The position numbers and the translations under genes are program-made. This document shows, piece by piece, positions 62,837 through 64,000 of a DNA stretch of 64,000 bases. Positions within the stretch are counted from its first letter, which is position 1. Each line of letters starts with the position of its first letter. This DNA comes from Collinsella aerofaciens (GTDB lineage Bacteria; Actinomycetota; Coriobacteriia; Coriobacteriales; Coriobacteriaceae). The notes under the pieces were generated by a model. The model did not search any database. It was not told where the DNA came from and saw only the letters and a list, made by a program, of their open reading frames with translations. Location: NCBI RefSeq assembly GCF_028209625.1, contig NZ_JAQLDU010000007.1, positions 49,812 through 113,811 of the forward strand, read 5' to 3'.

Positions 62837-63673
62837 CTAGACGCCAATCGCACGACGATACTCTGCCATTACCTGCGCATCGGCAGCTGCGGGGTCGGCA
62901 AAATAGCGCCAGTCATAGGTCTCGGCCGAAACAACTCCGCGATAGCCGCGCGCCACCAGCCTATCCAGGTCGGCGCGCATATCGCGGTCGCCGTCACCCC
63001 AGGCAAGATGCGTCGTGCCATCTGCCGCAACATCGACAAAATGCACGTGGGCGACATCATCGCCAAGCAGATCGAAATAATCGTCGATGGTATCCCCTGC
63101 CACCGCCATAGCGCCCAAATCCAGACACGCCTTAAGTGCCGGATGATCAACTGCCTCGATCATGCGCTTCGTGTCGGCCGCCGAGTTCACGATCATCGAC
63201 TCAACCGGCTGTAGGGCCTCGAGCACCAGTCGCACGCCGCGCTCTCCCGCATGCTCGGCAATCGCACGCAGCATCGAGGCGCTGCGACCCCACGCGTCCT
63301 CGATCGGCTCGTTCAAAAATGCCCAGCCGCTCGAGACCATGACCTGCTCGGCTCCAAGTTCCGCCGCGATATCTACAACGTTCTTAAAGTACGCGAGCGT
63401 GCGGGCACGCGCCTCATTCCCGCGCGCCGCGATATTCCACGGCTTGGGGTTGTTCTGTTCGGGACAAAGCCCCACAATCCGAACCCCATACCGCTGCGAC
63501 AGCTCCCGTACCCGTTCGAGCGAATCGTATCCATGGCAATCGACATACAGATGCATCGCCCCGGTCCAAAGCTCGCAACACGTGTAGCCCGAAGCCGACG
63601 CCGAAGAAAAGAACTCCTCAAGGTCAAAATAACGATGGCTGATATTCATGACGGCAAGCTGGGGATAGCTCAT
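62837..63673 (-). CDS. FrlC-like sugar isomerase/epimerase (TIM barrel)
   Basis: 278 residues, xylose-isomerase-like fold. Metal ligands fit VLEALQPVES, KACLDLGAMAVAGD, AHVHFVD and SAETYDW. The N-terminus LAVMNISHRYFDLEEFF resembles FrlC, the fructoselysine 3-epimerase. The upstream SIS protein is FrlB-like, which supports the call. GGAGAG lies before the chosen ATG. Another ketose 3-epimerase activity is possible. Confidence 0.8.
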   Translation of the reverse strand: MSYPQLAVMNISHRYFDLEEFFSSASASGYTCCELWTGAMHLYVDCHGYDSLERVRELSQRYGVRIVGLCPEQNNPKPWNIAARGNEARARTLAYFKNVVDIAAELGAEQVMVSSGWAFLNEPIEDAWGRSASMLRAIAEHAGERGVRLVLEALQPVESMIVNSAADTKRMIEAVDHPALKACLDLGAMAVAGDTIDDYFDLLGDDVAHVHFVDVAADGTTHLAWGDGDRDMRADLDRLVARGYRGVVSAETYDWRYFADPAAADAQVMAEYRRAIGV

Positions 63674-63746
63674 AATTACTCTCCAACCCAAGCGAGGCCC
63701 CGTTCCATATAGGAGCGAGGCCCGATTACACAAACGTTATTTGCTC

Positions 63747-64000
63747 TTAGTAGTCGAACTGGTGATAGTAGCGACGGTAGTTGAGGTTGTGCTTGGTGAC
63801 CGTCTCGTAGTAAGCGGCAAGGCGATCGGTGATCAGCGAGGAGAGGATCCACGGGGAGACGATGACGCGGAACTCGTCGTCAAGGCCGGGGATCGCGAAC
63901 TCGGCAGTGTCGATGACGTTGACGTCGGTGTCGCCGGTCACGCCGCGGGTCAGGAACGCGCGGACGCGCTCGTCGAGCTTGCGGTTCTCGTCCTCGCCCA
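63747..64000 (-). CDS. FrlB-like SIS-domain deglycase/isomerase (C-terminal part only)
   Basis: The frame is open to the window edge; about 80 residues are visible. EDENRKLDERVRAFL, VNVIDTAEFAIPGLDDEF, PWILSSLITDRLAAYYE and the end YRRYYHQFDY align well, from memory, with the end of E. coli FrlB (which finishes ERRYYGGLVEY). FrlB cleaves fructoselysine-6-phosphate to lysine and glucose-6-P. The 73-base gap to the epimerase gene and the same direction suggest one operon. Confidence 0.75.
   Translation of the reverse strand, partial: GEDENRKLDERVRAFLTRGVTGDTDVNVIDTAEFAIPGLDDEFRVIVSPWILSSLITDRLAAYYETVTKHNLNYRRYYHQFDY

Overview
The window reads as chromosomal DNA of a GC-rich actinobacterium of the class Coriobacteriia, most likely a gut Collinsella. 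This rests on codon bias (G/C-rich third positions), the gene repertoire (archaeal-type topoisomerase I, group Ic aspartate aminotransferase, HisZ-HisG fusion, DUF4342 protein, NhaA, family II pyrophosphatase) and Collinsella-like intergenic palindromes. The assignment is an inference; no 16S gene is present.

Layout. 1-7 kb: 5' part of a substrate-binding lipoprotein gene, a first copy of a ~220-bp inverted-repeat element, a nuclease-fold orphan, comF and the tmk-holB-ricT operon. 7-19 kb: a zinc-ribbon membrane protein, topA, a tatAC-hypAB cluster (Tat export plus nickel delivery to hydrogenase), a STAS protein, an aminotransferase, nhaA and ppaC. 19-32 kb: glucokinase, a GntR regulator and manA (sugar phosphates), pcrA, uppP, a universal stress protein, a BceRS-like two-component pair and purH. 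32-43 kb: a DUF2207 membrane protein, gluQ, a calcineurin-like phosphoesterase gene broken by one in-frame TGA, then a lower-GC island (37.3-38.9 kb) with a small gene under a 12-bp inverted-repeat operator and an orphan PD-(D/E)XK nuclease. A DUF4342 gene, a second two-component system, a VOC/PTS-IIB pair and tRNA-Leu(UAA) follow. 43.7-49.2 kb: ppx-divIC-eno-mazG, a YfcE-like phosphodiesterase and a stand-alone LarC2-type protein, all leftward. 49.5-53.5 kb: a double ABC exporter fused in one chain, translationally coupled to a YgbA-family gene. 53.7-62.7 kb: a complete histidine pathway (hisZG-D-C-B-H-A-F-I-E leftward, with a PHP-type histidinol phosphatase convergent to it). 62.8-64 kb: a FrlC-like epimerase and the C-terminus of a FrlB-like SIS deglycase, which suggests use of fructoselysine or a similar Amadori product.

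The most unusual content is intergenic. There are at least four classes of dispersed inverted repeats: A, ~220 bp with ~33-48-bp terminal repeats, three copies; B, ~184 bp with ~60-bp terminal repeats, one full copy and one solo end; C, an ~82-bp hairpin, two copies; and D, short hairpins that keep a GGGAC core while their stems differ, at about eight sites. Several overlap stop codons or sit between convergent genes. No transposase, CRISPR array, prophage or rRNA gene was seen.
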